NCBI GenBank assembly: GCA_021733665.1
Contig: JAHREI010000004.1
Location: 62,001 to 126,000 of the forward strand
Direction of reading: 5' to 3'
Length of the DNA stretch: 64,000 nt
Source: Bacillus subtilis
GTDB lineage: Bacteria; Pseudomonadota; Alphaproteobacteria; Rhizobiales; Rhizobiaceae
Position 1 is the stretch's first letter. The number at the start of each line of letters is the position of its first letter. Both the position numbers and the translations under genes were made by a program. Shown in pieces: positions 25,567 to 35,233 of this stretch. The notes below the pieces were generated by a model, which searched no databases, was not told the DNA's origin, and saw only the letters and a list, made by a program, of their open reading frames with translations.

Positions 25567-25827
25567 ATGACATCCATTCCGCCAAAACCGCCGCTTGAAG
25601 GTCTGCGCAGGCAGATGCGCAAAGCTGCATCCGGTGTTAAGCCGAATATCAGCGATGGCTATATCCGCGAAACATTCTCACTGCCGCGCAGTATTGCCCG
25701 TGTGAAAGCGCGCGAGTGGTTTGATGCCTATCCGAAGGCAGCCTACTGGACAGAGATTGAAAGCTGGTATGTGCGGCCGAATGATGTGATCGAGTTTACC
25801 ATCCGGCGCCTGCCAAGCTCTGATTAA
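25567..25827 (+). CDS. Conserved small hypothetical protein
   Basis: An 86-residue basic protein with no recognised domain. A strong ribosome binding site (AAAGGAGA, 25553-25560) precedes the ATG, and the codon pattern looks coding. Its body (SDGYIRETFSLPRSIARVKA and AREWFDAYPKAAYWTEIESW) suggests a compact mixed fold with many aromatic residues. It has no signal peptide or membrane segment. I believe similar proteins occur in other Hyphomicrobiales, but their role is unknown. It converges with trmL. Confidence 0.75.
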   Translation: MTSIPPKPPLEGLRRQMRKAASGVKPNISDGYIRETFSLPRSIARVKAREWFDAYPKAAYWTEIESWYVRPNDVIEFTIRRLPSSD

Positions 25828-25947
25828 GCTATTTAGCGGCATTTGCTGATGTTCTGATTCAACAGGATCAGAAACAGATTCCGCCTTTTTAGCTAATCGA
25901 CTGAAATCTAAAGCTTTGTCTTTAGCTTTTCGCCTGTCGAATAAATT

Positions 25948-26403
25948 CTAACTTTTAGTTTGTCGAGTAGCTTCTCCGGCGGCCATTGCCACTGAAAGTG
26001 CGAGATTGAGTGAGCGTGCGCCCTCAACCATCGGAATAATAATGCGCTCTTCGCTGGTTTCATGCACGTAGTCAGGTACGCCGGCAGACTCCCGGCCAAA
26101 CAGCAAAATATCATCCGGCCGATAGCTGAAATCCGTATAGGGTTGCGCGGCCTTGGTGGAAAGCAAAACCAGCCTGCGGTTTTCTGACAAACGCCAGTTG
26201 TTAAAATGCTCCCAGTCAAGGTGGCGGGTCAGAGCTGCCTGCTCCAGATAATCCATGCCTGCACGTTTCAGTCCACGGTCGGAGAGATCAAAGCCGGCAG
26301 GCTCAATCACATGAATAGCGAGCCCAAGACAAGCGGCCATACGCAAAATGGTTCCCGTATTGCCGGGAATGTCTGGTTGAAAAAGCGCAATATGTATTGT
26401 CAT
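25948..26403 (-). CDS. trmL: tRNA (cytidine/uridine-2'-O)-methyltransferase TrmL
   Basis: A 151-residue SPOUT methyltransferase that 2'-O-methylates the wobble base of certain leucine tRNAs. The start is the ATG at 26403 (MTIHIALFQPDIPGNTG), which fits the family start better than the in-frame codons up to 26433. Motifs: NTGTILRMAACLG near the N-terminus, LLFGRESAGVPDYV, and RSLNLALSVAMAAGEA, which form the knotted SAM site. Length is typical. It is a single gene on the minus strand. Confidence 0.92.
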   Translation of the reverse strand: MTIHIALFQPDIPGNTGTILRMAACLGLAIHVIEPAGFDLSDRGLKRAGMDYLEQAALTRHLDWEHFNNWRLSENRRLVLLSTKAAQPYTDFSYRPDDILLFGRESAGVPDYVHETSEERIIIPMVEGARSLNLALSVAMAAGEATRQTKS

Positions 26404-27076
26404 CAGGGCGTCATTTCTTTTGCAAAGGGGCATCGGGGCTGTTGCAGAGTCATCAGATATGGCGGCTATAGCATAGATTCTGTCATGTTAAGAATTGTGT
26501 GTAATCTGTCACAGTCCGGTGTGTTCTCGGCAAAGTGAACGGAAAAACTCTGCTTTAAGCTAGCCGCTTAAAAAACATGGTGCTATACGGATCTTCCATT
26601 TTATCAGATTGACCATGAAGGAGGCTGTGATGACCATTAAGATTTCTTTGAATCTTTCCCCAGTAGCAGCCGCTCCTGTTGCAGATACACTTATCTGTAT
26701 TGGATCACCGTCTGCGGCGTTGCAGTGAGCGGGACTGATAAAATGAACGTATTCATCAGATTGCTGTAGCAAACCACCTGATAGCCTGTTTCCGGCGTTG
26801 AGTTGTGCCGCCGGACTTGCAGGTAAAATACGATCTTTCTCCATCTTCCGGTTAAATGTTCTCACGCATTTAATCTTCAAACAGCATTGAAGGCTTTCGG
26901 GTGTCATGTCCGCTGATCTTTGGTGCTCTCAAAATTGCTCAAGTTTCGTTTTATGTTCTGTCTAAAACAGACAAGACGAAGCCGCACATGAAACAAAGCC
27001 GCTCCTGTCATATCCGTTTTGCGGAAAAGGCATAGAGGAACGGTTCGCACGGGATTCCCCGTATTTGAGGTCTGAA
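26404..27076. other. Intergenic region between trmL and the ABC exporter genes
   Basis: About 670 bases. It holds the trmL upstream region, a small inverted repeat TTTAAGC / GCTTAAA at 26554-26572, a possible 32-codon gene at 26630-26728 (separate entry) and the leader of the first ABC exporter. Longer frames on the minus strand here lack start signals and family features. Confidence 0.5.
26630..26728 (+). CDS. Possible small protein or leader peptide (32 codons)
   Basis: An open frame of 32 codons begins at the ATG at 26630, five bases after a perfect AAGGAGG (26618-26624). An in-frame ATG at 26615 overlaps this Shine-Dalgarno sequence and is less likely. The predicted peptide begins MTIKISLNLSPVAAAPVADT and ends in AALQ; it is mildly hydrophobic in the middle, with one cysteine. 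It lies about 350 bases before the first ABC exporter gene on the same strand. Nothing recognisable is encoded; the ribosome binding site is the main support. It may be a small protein, a leader peptide or chance. Confidence 0.35.
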   Translation: MTIKISLNLSPVAAAPVADTLICIGSPSAALQ

Positions 27077-28942
27077 ATGTTTCGTTGGTTCGAAAAACGG
27101 CTGCACGCCTATCCGGAAGTGCCGCTGGAACAGCCGCCAAAGGGCCTGTTCAAATTCTGTATGTATTACAGCCGCGGTGCATGGCCGTGGATCATTGTCA
27201 TGGCAGTGCTCACGGCGCTGATCGCGATTTTTGAAGTGTCGCTGTTTGCCTTTCTCGGTAATGTCGTGGACTGGCTGGGTGAGCATAGCCGTGAGACTTT
27301 CCTACAGCAGGAAGGGTGGAAGCTGGCGCTGATCGGCGGCGTTATTCTGGTGGTCCTGCCATTGATTGTCTGGCTGCAATCACTGGTTCTGCACCAGACT
27401 CTGATCGGGAATTTCCCGATGCGTATCCGCTGGCTGATGCACCGCTATCTGATCCGTCAGTCGATGACATTCTTTCAGGATGAATTTGCCGGACGTATCT
27501 CCACCAAGCTGATGCAAACTGCACTGGCTGTGCGTGAAACGGTTATCAAACTTGCGGATGTGATGGTCTATGTGTCGGTCTATTTTACTGGCACTCTGTT
27601 CATCGCAGCCACGGCTGACTGGCGCCTGATGATCCCGTTTATCGTCTGGCTTCTGGCCTATGTCGGGCTGCTTCGCTATTTCATTCCGCGCCTGCGGGTG
27701 ATCTCCGAGGCGCAGGCCGATGCCCGCTCTGAAATGACCGGCCGTATCGTCGACAGCTACACCAATATTGCCACGGTTAAGCTGTTCTCGCACACAAAAC
27801 GCGAGGAAAGCTATGTCCGTGACAGTCTGGAGCTGTTTCAGGATACGGTGAACCGTCAGATGCGTATGGTAACGCAGTTCTTCGGCTCATTGTATTTTAT
27901 GAACTCTGTGCTGCTGTTTTCAGTTGGCGCATTGGGTATCAAACTGTGGATCGACAATGTTGCCTCGGTTGGTGCTGTGGCCATCGGTATTGCCCTGTGT
28001 CTGCGTCTGAACGGTATGTCCCAATGGATCATGTGGGAAATGTCCGCACTGTTCGAGAATATCGGTACTGTGCAGGATGGTATGCGCTCTATCGCGCAGC
28101 CACGCAAAGTCGTTGACCATGAAGATGCAAAACCGCTGCATGTGCGCTCCGGTGAGATCACCTTTGATCATATCGGTTTCCACTATGGCAAAGGCAAAGG
28201 CATCATCAATGATCTGTCGCTGAATATTCGTCCGGGTGAAAAGGTTGGTCTTGTCGGCCGTTCCGGTGCGGGTAAATCAACGCTGGTGAACCTGCTGCTG
28301 CGTTTCTATGATCTGGAACAGGGTAAAATCCTGATCGACGGTCAGGATATTTGCAAAGTTACGCAGGACAGTCTGCGTGCCAATATCGGTATGGTGACAC
28401 AGGATACATCGCTGCTGCACCGCTCGGTGCGTGACAATGTCGGCTATGGCCGTCCTGATGCAACCGACGAGATGATGATGGAAGCGGTGATTCAGGCTCA
28501 GGCCGATCAGTTCCTGCCGCATCTCAGCGATCTCAAAGGCCGTCAGGGCTTTGATGCGCATGTCGGTGAGCGTGGTGTGAAACTGTCCGGTGGTCAGCGT
28601 CAGCGCGTGGCAATTGCCCGTGTGATCCTCAAAGATGCGCCGATCCTTATTCTGGATGAAGCAACTTCCGCACTCGATTCCGAAGTGGAAGCGGCGATTC
28701 AGGATAGTCTGTACCGATTGATGGAAGGCAAGACCGTTATCGCGATTGCGCACCGCCTGTCGACCATTGCAGCGCTTGATCGTCTGATCGTTATGGATCA
28801 GGGGCGTATCATTGAAGATGGCACCCATGAAGAGCTGATTGCACAGGGTGGCGTTTATGCATCGCTCTGGGCGCGTCAGTCCGGTGGCTTCCTCGGTTTT
28901 GACGAGGAAGAAGAGGCCGAATTGGCTGAGCCTGCACAGTAG
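27077..28942 (+). CDS. ABC exporter, fused membrane and ATPase domains (first of tandem pair)
   Basis: A 621-residue half-transporter of the MsbA/multidrug exporter type. The start is the ATG at 27077, with GAGG six bases upstream. Six transmembrane helices lie in residues about 35-345, then the ATPase domain: Walker A GRSGAGKS (about 400), signature LSGGQRQRVAIARV, Walker B ILILDEATSALDSE, and the H-loop IAHRLSTI. All catalytic motifs are intact. The next gene, 326 bases downstream, encodes a paralogue of nearly equal length, so they may form a heterodimer, or two homodimers. Substrate unknown; a lipid, peptide or drug is possible. Confidence 0.9.
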   Translation: MFRWFEKRLHAYPEVPLEQPPKGLFKFCMYYSRGAWPWIIVMAVLTALIAIFEVSLFAFLGNVVDWLGEHSRETFLQQEGWKLALIGGVILVVLPLIVWLQSLVLHQTLIGNFPMRIRWLMHRYLIRQSMTFFQDEFAGRISTKLMQTALAVRETVIKLADVMVYVSVYFTGTLFIAATADWRLMIPFIVWLLAYVGLLRYFIPRLRVISEAQADARSEMTGRIVDSYTNIATVKLFSHTKREESYVRDSLELFQDTVNRQMRMVTQFFGSLYFMNSVLLFSVGALGIKLWIDNVASVGAVAIGIALCLRLNGMSQWIMWEMSALFENIGTVQDGMRSIAQPRKVVDHEDAKPLHVRSGEITFDHIGFHYGKGKGIINDLSLNIRPGEKVGLVGRSGAGKSTLVNLLLRFYDLEQGKILIDGQDICKVTQDSLRANIGMVTQDTSLLHRSVRDNVGYGRPDATDEMMMEAVIQAQADQFLPHLSDLKGRQGFDAHVGERGVKLSGGQRQRVAIARVILKDAPILILDEATSALDSEVEAAIQDSLYRLMEGKTVIAIAHRLSTIAALDRLIVMDQGRIIEDGTHEELIAQGGVYASLWARQSGGFLGFDEEEEAELAEPAQ

Positions 28943-29267
28943 TACTGGTGCAGAGCTAAAAGAAAGGCAGTCGCTTGATAAGGGGCGGCTGCCATTTTCT
29001 CTTCTAAAAAACGCTTTGTCCTGTTTGCATAACGGACAGAACTCTTTTTTACTTTACAACGGTTCCAGTTACGACTGAACCGTTGAAACCGCTGCAACTA
29101 TTTGTTTTTACGCATTATCCGACGCAAAACCGCTCCGCACTTTTGCTGGAAATGCTCTATACTTTAAGATAATTTGCAGTATGCCTGATGGCACTCGTTT
29201 ACATGCGCCTTCCCGTTGAGAGCTTTGATTATGTTGGGTTGCGGGGTGCTGCGGAAAGGCTTTTCCG
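28943..29267. other. Gap between the two ABC exporter genes
   Basis: About 325 bases. A hairpin at 28966-28993 (GGCAGTCGC pairing with GCGGCTGCC, one G-T pair) followed by a T/C-rich stretch is a likely terminator of the first gene. The rest presumably carries a promoter for the second gene, so the two are not a single tight operon. No other feature seen. Confidence 0.55.
28966..28998 (+). terminator. Probable terminator after the first ABC exporter gene
   Basis: A 9-pair stem (28966-28974 with 28985-28993) is followed by ATTTTCTCTTCT. Confidence 0.6.
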
Positions 29268-31145
29268 ATGAATATGATTTATCGCTGGTTTGAAAACTGG
29301 ATTGACCCGTTACAGGATTTTGACGGTAAACGTCCGCCCCAGACGACGATGCGTTTTTTGATGCATTATATGTATCAGGCACGATGGCCTTTGCTGCTGG
29401 CTTTGTTTGTCGGCGGTATTCTGCCACTGCTTGAAGCAGGGCTGTTTTATTTTACCGGCCGTATTGTGGATATTCTTGATCAGAGTGCTGTGGAGCGCAG
29501 CTGGCATGGCCTCTATGTTTCTGCCGGTACTGAACTCCTGCTGATGGGCTTTATCGTATTGATTGTGCGGGTGCTGATGACCGCACTCAGCTCGCTGTTG
29601 GATGACCAGACGATTACGCCCGGTTTTTACAATATGATCCGCTGGCAGGCGAACTCTTATGTGCTGCGCCAGTCTTACGCTTTCTTCCAGAATGATTTTT
29701 CCGGACGTATCGCTACCAAAGTCTGGCAGGCAGGGCAGGCGGCAGGCGATTTGATCACCAGTTTTATTCAGGTGGTCTGGTTCATGCTGATTTACAGCGT
29801 CACAACGCTGTTGCTGTTTGGCCAGCTGGATTGGCGGCTGGCCGCGCTGGTGGTTGTGTGGATGGTGCTGTTTGCATGGATCGCACGACTTTATCTGCCT
29901 AAGATGCGCAAACAGGCAGAGGCCAGTGCGGAAGCCGGATCGTTGATCAATGGTCGTATTGTCGATAGCTACACCAATATTCAGACAATCAAACTGAACA
30001 CGCCGGATATGGATCAGGCTTATCTGCGGTCAGGATTCAGCAGCTACATCACCACCATGCTGCCTTTTATGCGTACTCTGACGGGGATGCGCGTGGCTAT
30101 GACCGCACTGTCCAGTTTGATGATCGTGCTGGTGGCTGTGTTTTCCATGGACTTGTGGACGAAGGGGCAGGCAACAGTCGGTGAGGTTGCTTTCACGCTG
30201 GGTCTGGTTCTGCGCATGAATATGTTGCTTGGTCGTCTTATGATGCAGATGAATGGTATGTTGCGCTCTTATGGTGTGATCGAAAATTCGATGCGGCTGA
30301 TTTCCACTCCTTTGGGGATGGAAGATAAGCCTGATGCCAAGCCACTGACTGTTACCTCCGGCGCGATTGATATTGATCATGTGACGTTCCGTTACGGATC
30401 AGAGAATGAGAATAAAGAAAAAGCCGGTGTCTTGAGTGATATCAGCCTCTCGGTTCGCCGGGGTGAGCGCATTGGTCTGATCGGTCATTCCGGTGCCGGT
30501 AAAACCACTCTGATCAATCTGATGCTGCGGCTCTATGATGTGGACGAGGGGGCTGTGCGTATTGACGGCCAGGATGTGCGTGATGTGACGCAGAGTTCTC
30601 TGCGCGCTGCGTTCGCGGTGGTCAGTCAGGAGACCGCGCTGCTGCATCGCTCGCTGCGCGATAATATTATGCTCGCAAAAGCAGATGCGTCAGAGGAAGA
30701 ACTGCGTTTTGCTGCCAGTCAGGCGGAAGCTGAAGAGTTTATCGGTGCGCTGGAAGACTATAAAGGGCGTAAAGCTTATGATGCTTTTGTCGGCGAGCGG
30801 GGCGTTAAACTTTCTGGCGGGCAACGACAGAGAATCAGTATTGCCCGTGCGGTGTTAAAAAATGCGCCGATTCTTATTCTGGACGAGGCTACATCCGCAT
30901 TGGATTCCGAAGTGGAGGCAGCCATTCAGGAGAATCTGACAAAGCTGATGACGGGCAAAACCGTGATCGCCATTGCGCATCGTCTGTCTACGATTGCGCA
31001 GCTGGATCGTTTGGTGGTTCTGGATCACGGGCGGATTGCAGAGAGCGGGACGCATAATGAGCTGGTTGCACGCGGCGGTATTTATGCCGGTCTCTGGGCG
31101 CGTCAGTCCGGTGGTTTCCTTGGCGAAGCGGAAACGGAAGCCTGA
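29268..31145 (+). CDS. ABC exporter, fused membrane and ATPase domains (second of tandem pair)
   Basis: A 625-residue half-transporter, paralogous to the preceding one over its full length (both begin with a YRWFE or FRWFE segment and share SYTNIQTIKL / SYTNIATVKL in the coupling region). Walker A is GHSGAGKT, signature LSGGQRQRISIARA, Walker B ILILDEATSALDSE, H-loop IAHRLSTI. Motifs are intact, so both halves should hydrolyse ATP, unlike asymmetric exporters with one degenerate site. AAAGG precedes the ATG at 29268; a second ATG two codons later is possible. Substrate unknown. Confidence 0.9.
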   Translation: MNMIYRWFENWIDPLQDFDGKRPPQTTMRFLMHYMYQARWPLLLALFVGGILPLLEAGLFYFTGRIVDILDQSAVERSWHGLYVSAGTELLLMGFIVLIVRVLMTALSSLLDDQTITPGFYNMIRWQANSYVLRQSYAFFQNDFSGRIATKVWQAGQAAGDLITSFIQVVWFMLIYSVTTLLLFGQLDWRLAALVVVWMVLFAWIARLYLPKMRKQAEASAEAGSLINGRIVDSYTNIQTIKLNTPDMDQAYLRSGFSSYITTMLPFMRTLTGMRVAMTALSSLMIVLVAVFSMDLWTKGQATVGEVAFTLGLVLRMNMLLGRLMMQMNGMLRSYGVIENSMRLISTPLGMEDKPDAKPLTVTSGAIDIDHVTFRYGSENENKEKAGVLSDISLSVRRGERIGLIGHSGAGKTTLINLMLRLYDVDEGAVRIDGQDVRDVTQSSLRAAFAVVSQETALLHRSLRDNIMLAKADASEEELRFAASQAEAEEFIGALEDYKGRKAYDAFVGERGVKLSGGQRQRISIARAVLKNAPILILDEATSALDSEVEAAIQENLTKLMTGKTVIAIAHRLSTIAQLDRLVVLDHGRIAESGTHNELVARGGIYAGLWARQSGGFLGEAETEA

Positions 31146-31724
31146 GTTTGGCTTGATATTTCTGAGCCATTGTCTTTCAGCCATAAAAGCACAAGCAGAT
31201 TTTTTGTGCTTTTATGGCTGAATAAAGGCAGAAAACTACGATTTTATGATGGTTTTTTTAAACATTTTAAAAATGAACCGGATTATCGGCTTTATGCGTT
31301 TTTATTTATTTGCCGTACTGCGCATCGCGCATTTATTTTCGTTCGCATATAATTTTTATCCGATGAACAGGTGCGGAAAATACAATCTGAAGATCACCTG
31401 CCGGTTCTTTGTCATGAGGAAAGGACAGGTTCGGTATGATGTGCGCTGCAGGTTTTATGCATATTTGAGCGACACTTTTTCAGAGCTAAAAGAGATATAT
31501 CGGCGTAGTTTCAGTGCCTGCGACATGGTGCCGTAAGCGCTTCTGACGACTGGACAAGCTTTTTTATCCTGCCTACACCTTGAGATAGGTGGGGGTTTTA
31601 TGTCCGGTTTGTACCTGTTTTTCGGGTCTTTCAGCTCTCAGCACATGAGATCATTATAAAACGGACGCATGTGCTCGCGGACAAAGAGGACAGTTCAACA
31701 TGCAAGTCAAAAAGGAAGTGGTAC
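31146..31724. other. Intergenic region upstream of petA
   Basis: About 580 bases between the second ABC exporter gene and petA. It contains a long perfect hairpin (31178-31220), an AT-rich stretch around 31240-31350, a small hairpin CACCT...AGGTG near 31575, and presumably the petABC promoter. A 96-codon frame at 31246-31536 has no ribosome binding site or coding character. Confidence 0.5.
31178..31220 (+). terminator. Long perfect hairpin after the second ABC exporter gene
   Basis: A 16-base perfect stem (31178-31193 with 31205-31220, CAGCCATAAAAGCACA) has an 11-base T-rich loop. It lies 33 bases after the stop codon. There is no T tract behind it, so its role may be 3'-end protection as much as termination. 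Confidence 0.65.
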
Positions 31725-32288
31725 GTGAGCACACACGACACAGCTGAGCCGACACGGCGTGATTTTCTGTACATAGCGACGGGAATGGCCGGCGTGGTCG
31801 GTGCTGCCGGCTTGGCATGGCCGTTTATTGACCAGATGCGGCCGGATGCTTCGACCCTTGCGGCAGCATCTATCGAGGTGGATGTTTCCTCCCTCGCGGA
31901 AGGCGGATCGCTGACAGTAAAATGGCGCGGTAAGCCGGTATTTATCCGTAACCGTACGGCTAAAGAAATCGAAGATGCCAAGAATACGCCGATGTCGGCA
32001 CTGAAAGATCCTCTGGCGCGCAATGCCAATCTGGCAGCTGACGCTCCGGCCTCAGATCTTGAACGTACTGCCGGTGAAGGCAAAGAAAACTGGATTGTTA
32101 TGATCGGTGTTTGTACCCATCTGGGTTGCGTGCCGCTTGGTGAATCCGGTGAATTCGGCGGATGGTTCTGCCCGTGCCATGGTTCAACTTACGATACGGC
32201 AGGCCGTATCCGCAGTGGTCCGGCACCGGAGAATATGCATATTCCGGAATTCGCATTCATTTCCGATACCGTCATTAAAGTCGGTTGA
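31725..32288 (+). CDS. petA: Cytochrome bc1 complex Rieske iron-sulfur subunit
   Basis: A 187-residue Rieske protein of the respiratory cytochrome bc1 complex. The start is the GTG at 31725, preceded by AAGGAAG; this gives [20 protein letters not shown], with the twin-arginine motif and membrane anchor expected at the N-terminus. A longer frame from 31671 adds unsupported residues. The 2Fe-2S ligands are in CTHLGC and CPCHGS. First gene of petABC, with a small gap before petB. Transfers electrons from ubiquinol to cytochrome c1. Confidence 0.95.
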   Translation: MSTHDTAEPTRRDFLYIATGMAGVVGAAGLAWPFIDQMRPDASTLAAASIEVDVSSLAEGGSLTVKWRGKPVFIRNRTAKEIEDAKNTPMSALKDPLARNANLAADAPASDLERTAGEGKENWIVMIGVCTHLGCVPLGESGEFGGWFCPCHGSTYDTAGRIRSGPAPENMHIPEFAFISDTVIKVG

Positions 32289-32308
32289 GTGGTCTGAGGA
32301 GAAATTTT

Positions 32309-33586
32309 ATGAGCGGCGGACACTCTTCATATACGCCAAAGACCGGTATCGAAAAATGGGTCGACGCACGGCTGCCTTTGCCGCGCCTCGTCTATGACTC
32401 GTTTATTGCCTATCCGGTTCCGCGTAACCTGAACTACATGTATACATTCGGCGGTATTCTGGCCTTCATGCTGATTTCTCAGCTGCTGACCGGTATCGTT
32501 TTGGCTATGCATTATGCAGCATCCACCCAGCTGGCTTTCGGCTCGGTTGAAAAAATCATGCGTGACGTAAATTCAGGCTGGTTACTGCGCTATATGCACT
32601 CCAATGGTGCATCCTTCTTCTTCATCGCGGTTTATCTGCATATTGCACGCGGTCTTTATTACGGTTCCTATAAGGCGCCGCGCGAGCTGCTGTGGATCCT
32701 CGGTGTGGTGATCTTCCTGCTGATGATGGCAACCGCTTTCATGGGCTATGTGCTGCCATGGGGACAGATGTCCTTCTGGGGTGCGACCGTTATTACCGGT
32801 TTCTTCACGGCGTTTCCGATTATCGGTGAGCCGATCCAGCAGCTGCTGCTTGGTGGCTTTGCCGTTGATAATCCGACGCTGAACCGCTTCTTCTCGCTGC
32901 ATTACCTCCTGCCATTCATGATTGCAGGTGTGGTTGTGCTGCACGTATGGGCGCTGCATGTGACCGGTCAGACTAACCCGACCGGTATTGAAGTGAAATC
33001 AAAGACAGACACACTGCCTTTCACACCTTATGCGACGATTAAAGACGCATTCGGTTCGGTCGTGTTCTTCATCTTCTTTGCTTATTTCGTTTTCTATATG
33101 CCAAACTTCCTTGGCCATCCGGATAACTATATTGAAGCAAACGCGATGGTAACGCCTTCGCACATCGTGCCTGAATGGTACTTCCTGCCATTCTATGCAA
33201 TGCTGCGTGCGATTACCTTCAATATCGGCCCGATCGACTCCAAACTCGGTGGCGTTCTGGTGATGTTTGGCTCGATTGCAATTCTGTTTGTGCTGCCTTG
33301 GCTTGATACGTCAAAAGTACGTTCAGCGGTTTACCGCCCTTGGTTCAAAATGTTCTTCTGGGTATTCGTGGTTAATGCGATTTTCCTCGGCTGGCTCGGT
33401 TCGCGCCCTGCCGAAGGTATCTACACCTTCATGGCGCAGATCGGTACGTTGTATTACTTCGCATTTTTCATCGTTATTCTGCCGGTACTCGGTTTGGTTG
33501 AGAAGCCAAAGCGTATTCCGAACTCCATTACTGAAGCGGTTCTCGGTTCAGATGATGAAGTTGCAAAAGCAGAATCCAAAGCCTGA
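32309..33586 (+). CDS. petB: Cytochrome bc1 complex cytochrome b subunit
   Basis: A 425-residue integral membrane subunit with about eight to nine helices. The start is the ATG at 32309, with GAGGAG upstream; a TTG at 32285 overlapping the petA stop is less likely. Haem-ligand histidine pairs lie in helix B ([18 protein letters not shown]) and helix D ([17 protein letters not shown]). The quinol-oxidation motif [10 protein letters not shown] is present. Forms the core of the complex with PetA and PetC. Confidence 0.96.
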   Translation: MSGGHSSYTPKTGIEKWVDARLPLPRLVYDSFIAYPVPRNLNYMYTFGGILAFMLISQLLTGIVLAMHYAASTQLAFGSVEKIMRDVNSGWLLRYMHSNGASFFFIAVYLHIARGLYYGSYKAPRELLWILGVVIFLLMMATAFMGYVLPWGQMSFWGATVITGFFTAFPIIGEPIQQLLLGGFAVDNPTLNRFFSLHYLLPFMIAGVVVLHVWALHVTGQTNPTGIEVKSKTDTLPFTPYATIKDAFGSVVFFIFFAYFVFYMPNFLGHPDNYIEANAMVTPSHIVPEWYFLPFYAMLRAITFNIGPIDSKLGGVLVMFGSIAILFVLPWLDTSKVRSAVYRPWFKMFFWVFVVNAIFLGWLGSRPAEGIYTFMAQIGTLYYFAFFIVILPVLGLVEKPKRIPNSITEAVLGSDDEVAKAESKA

Positions 33587-33615
33587 TTGCAGCACAAGAT
33601 AGGAAGAGTACAGCT

Positions 33616-34476
33616 ATGAAAATGTTCTTTACCGGTCTTGCTGCTTTTGGTCTTGCCACAGCGCTCTCTTTGGGCGCTGTGCAGGCTGAGACCGCAGGTA
33701 GTGAGGCAGAACCGGCACATTTCCCGATTAAACATCCGGTACAGCAGAACTGGTCGTTTTCGGGGCCTTTCGGTACCTATGACAAGGCACAGCTTCAGCG
33801 TGGATTGAAAATCTACAAAGAAGTCTGTTCGGCTTGTCATTCCATGAAACTGGTATCGTTTCGCACATTGAGCGATCTGGGTTATAATGATGACCAGATC
33901 AAAGCGTTCGCGGCTGAATATGAAGTTCAGGATGGACCGAATGCAGATGGTGAAATGTTCACCCGCGCAGCACGTCCGGGCGACTATTTCCCGTCACCTT
34001 TCGCCAATGCGGAAGCTGCAGCTGCTGCGAATAATAATGCAGTGCCGCCGGATTTCTCATTGATTGCGAAAGCACGTGGTGTGGAACGTGGTTTCCCGAC
34101 ATTTGTGTTTGATATGTTCACACAATATGCGGAAGCTGGCCCGGATTATATTCATGCCCTGCTGACGCATTATGATGAAACGCCACCTGCCGGTATGCAG
34201 ATTCCGGAAGGCACGCATTATAATCCTGCGTTTATTGCCGGTAAATCTCTGGCAATGGCTAAGCCGCTGAGCGATGGTCAGGTGACTTACGATGACGGCT
34301 CACCGGAAACCGTTGAGCAATATGCAACTGATATTTCCGCATTTCTGATGTGGGCTGCAGAGCCGCATATGGAAGAACGCAAGAAAATCGGTTTCCGCGT
34401 TATTGTGTTCCTGCTTCTGTTTGGTGCACTGGTTTATGCCGCAAAACGTCGTGTTTTTGCCGGTGTTAAACACTAA
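33616..34476 (+). CDS. petC: Cytochrome bc1 complex cytochrome c1 subunit
   Basis: A 286-residue membrane-anchored cytochrome. A signal peptide ends around VQAET (about residue 25). The covalent haem motif is VCSACHSMK, and the distal methionine ligand is probably in SLAMAKPL. A single C-terminal helix (RVIVFLLLFGALVYAAKRRVF) anchors it to the inner membrane, as in the family. AGGAAGAG precedes the ATG. Last gene of petABC, followed by a terminator. Confidence 0.96.
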   Translation: MKMFFTGLAAFGLATALSLGAVQAETAGSEAEPAHFPIKHPVQQNWSFSGPFGTYDKAQLQRGLKIYKEVCSACHSMKLVSFRTLSDLGYNDDQIKAFAAEYEVQDGPNADGEMFTRAARPGDYFPSPFANAEAAAAANNNAVPPDFSLIAKARGVERGFPTFVFDMFTQYAEAGPDYIHALLTHYDETPPAGMQIPEGTHYNPAFIAGKSLAMAKPLSDGQVTYDDGSPETVEQYATDISAFLMWAAEPHMEERKKIGFRVIVFLLLFGALVYAAKRRVFAGVKH

Positions 34477-34513
34477 TACGGGCTTCACACATATTGTGTG
34501 ATCATATAAAAAG

Positions 34514-34542
34514 AAAAAGGACGCTTCAGGCGTCCTTTTTTA
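34514..34542 (+). terminator. Terminator of petABC
   Basis: An 11-base stem (AAAAAGGACGC / GCGTCCTTTTT) with a TTCAG loop and a T tail lies after petC. Confidence 0.92.
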
Positions 34543-34617
34543 TGGGATGCGTTAAGCCTGTCTCTGATGATGGCAGGACCAAAAATTGCAAGTCAGGCTT
34601 GCAGGTAAGGATTTGCC

Positions 34618-35163
34618 ATGAATGATGAGACCAAAGAGTTTCTGAAGATGTCACTGCGTACAATTCCGGACTATCCGCGGCCGGGCGTGATGTTCCGTGA
34701 TGTGACAACGCTGATGGGCAATCCGCAGGCTTTCCGCCGTGCGATTGATGAACTGGTCTTTCCTTATGCTGGTGGCAAAGCAGACAAGATTGCCGGTGTT
34801 GAAGCGCGCGGCTTCATTCTCGGCGGTGCGATGGCGCATCAGCTGTCTGCCGGTTTTGTGCCGATCCGTAAAAAAGGCAAGCTGCCTTACGAAACTGTGC
34901 GCATTGCTTACAGTCTTGAATATGGCATTGATGAAATGGAAATGCACCGCGATGCGATCCAGCCGGGCGAGCGCGTACTCCTCGTTGACGATCTGATCGC
35001 TACAGGCGGCACAGCGGTTGCAGCAGTGAACTTGCTGCGCCAGATGGGCGCTGAAATTGTTGCAGCCTGCTTTATCGTTGATCTGCCTGATCTTGGTGGC
35101 CGTAAGAAGCTGGAAGAACTCGGCGTCAATGTCCGCACATTGCTGGAATTTGAAGGCGATTAA
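34618..35163 (+). CDS. apt: Adenine phosphoribosyltransferase
   Basis: A 181-residue purine-salvage enzyme that makes AMP from adenine and PRPP. The PRPP-binding loop [14 protein letters not shown] is at about residues 121-134, and [12 protein letters not shown] is the family's adenine-site block. AAGGA precedes the ATG. Same strand as petC but separated from it by a terminator; a terminator follows. Interestingly prs, which makes its co-substrate PRPP, lies 6 kb away in this window. Confidence 0.95.
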   Translation: MNDETKEFLKMSLRTIPDYPRPGVMFRDVTTLMGNPQAFRRAIDELVFPYAGGKADKIAGVEARGFILGGAMAHQLSAGFVPIRKKGKLPYETVRIAYSLEYGIDEMEMHRDAIQPGERVLLVDDLIATGGTAVAAVNLLRQMGAEIVAACFIVDLPDLGGRKKLEELGVNVRTLLEFEGD

Positions 35164-35185
35164 GTTTGCTTATATGTGAATAATA

Positions 35186-35217
35186 AAAAGCCTGCCTGAG
35201 CAATCAGGCAGGCTTTT
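35186..35217. terminator. Bidirectional terminator between apt and the MaoC gene
   Basis: A perfect 14-base stem (AAAAGCCTGCCTGA with its complement) has a GCAA loop between converging genes. Confidence 0.9.
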
Positions 35218-35233
35218 GGATTTTATCAGCGGA

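Noticed and set aside
26560-26907. 115-codon minus-strand frame in the gap before the exporter genes
   Set aside because: No start signal and no family features; the plus-strand 32-codon frame in the same place has a much better ribosome binding site.
31246-31536. 96-codon frame between the exporter and petA
   Set aside because: No ribosome binding site, unusual composition and many rare residues; it lies in AT-rich non-coding sequence.
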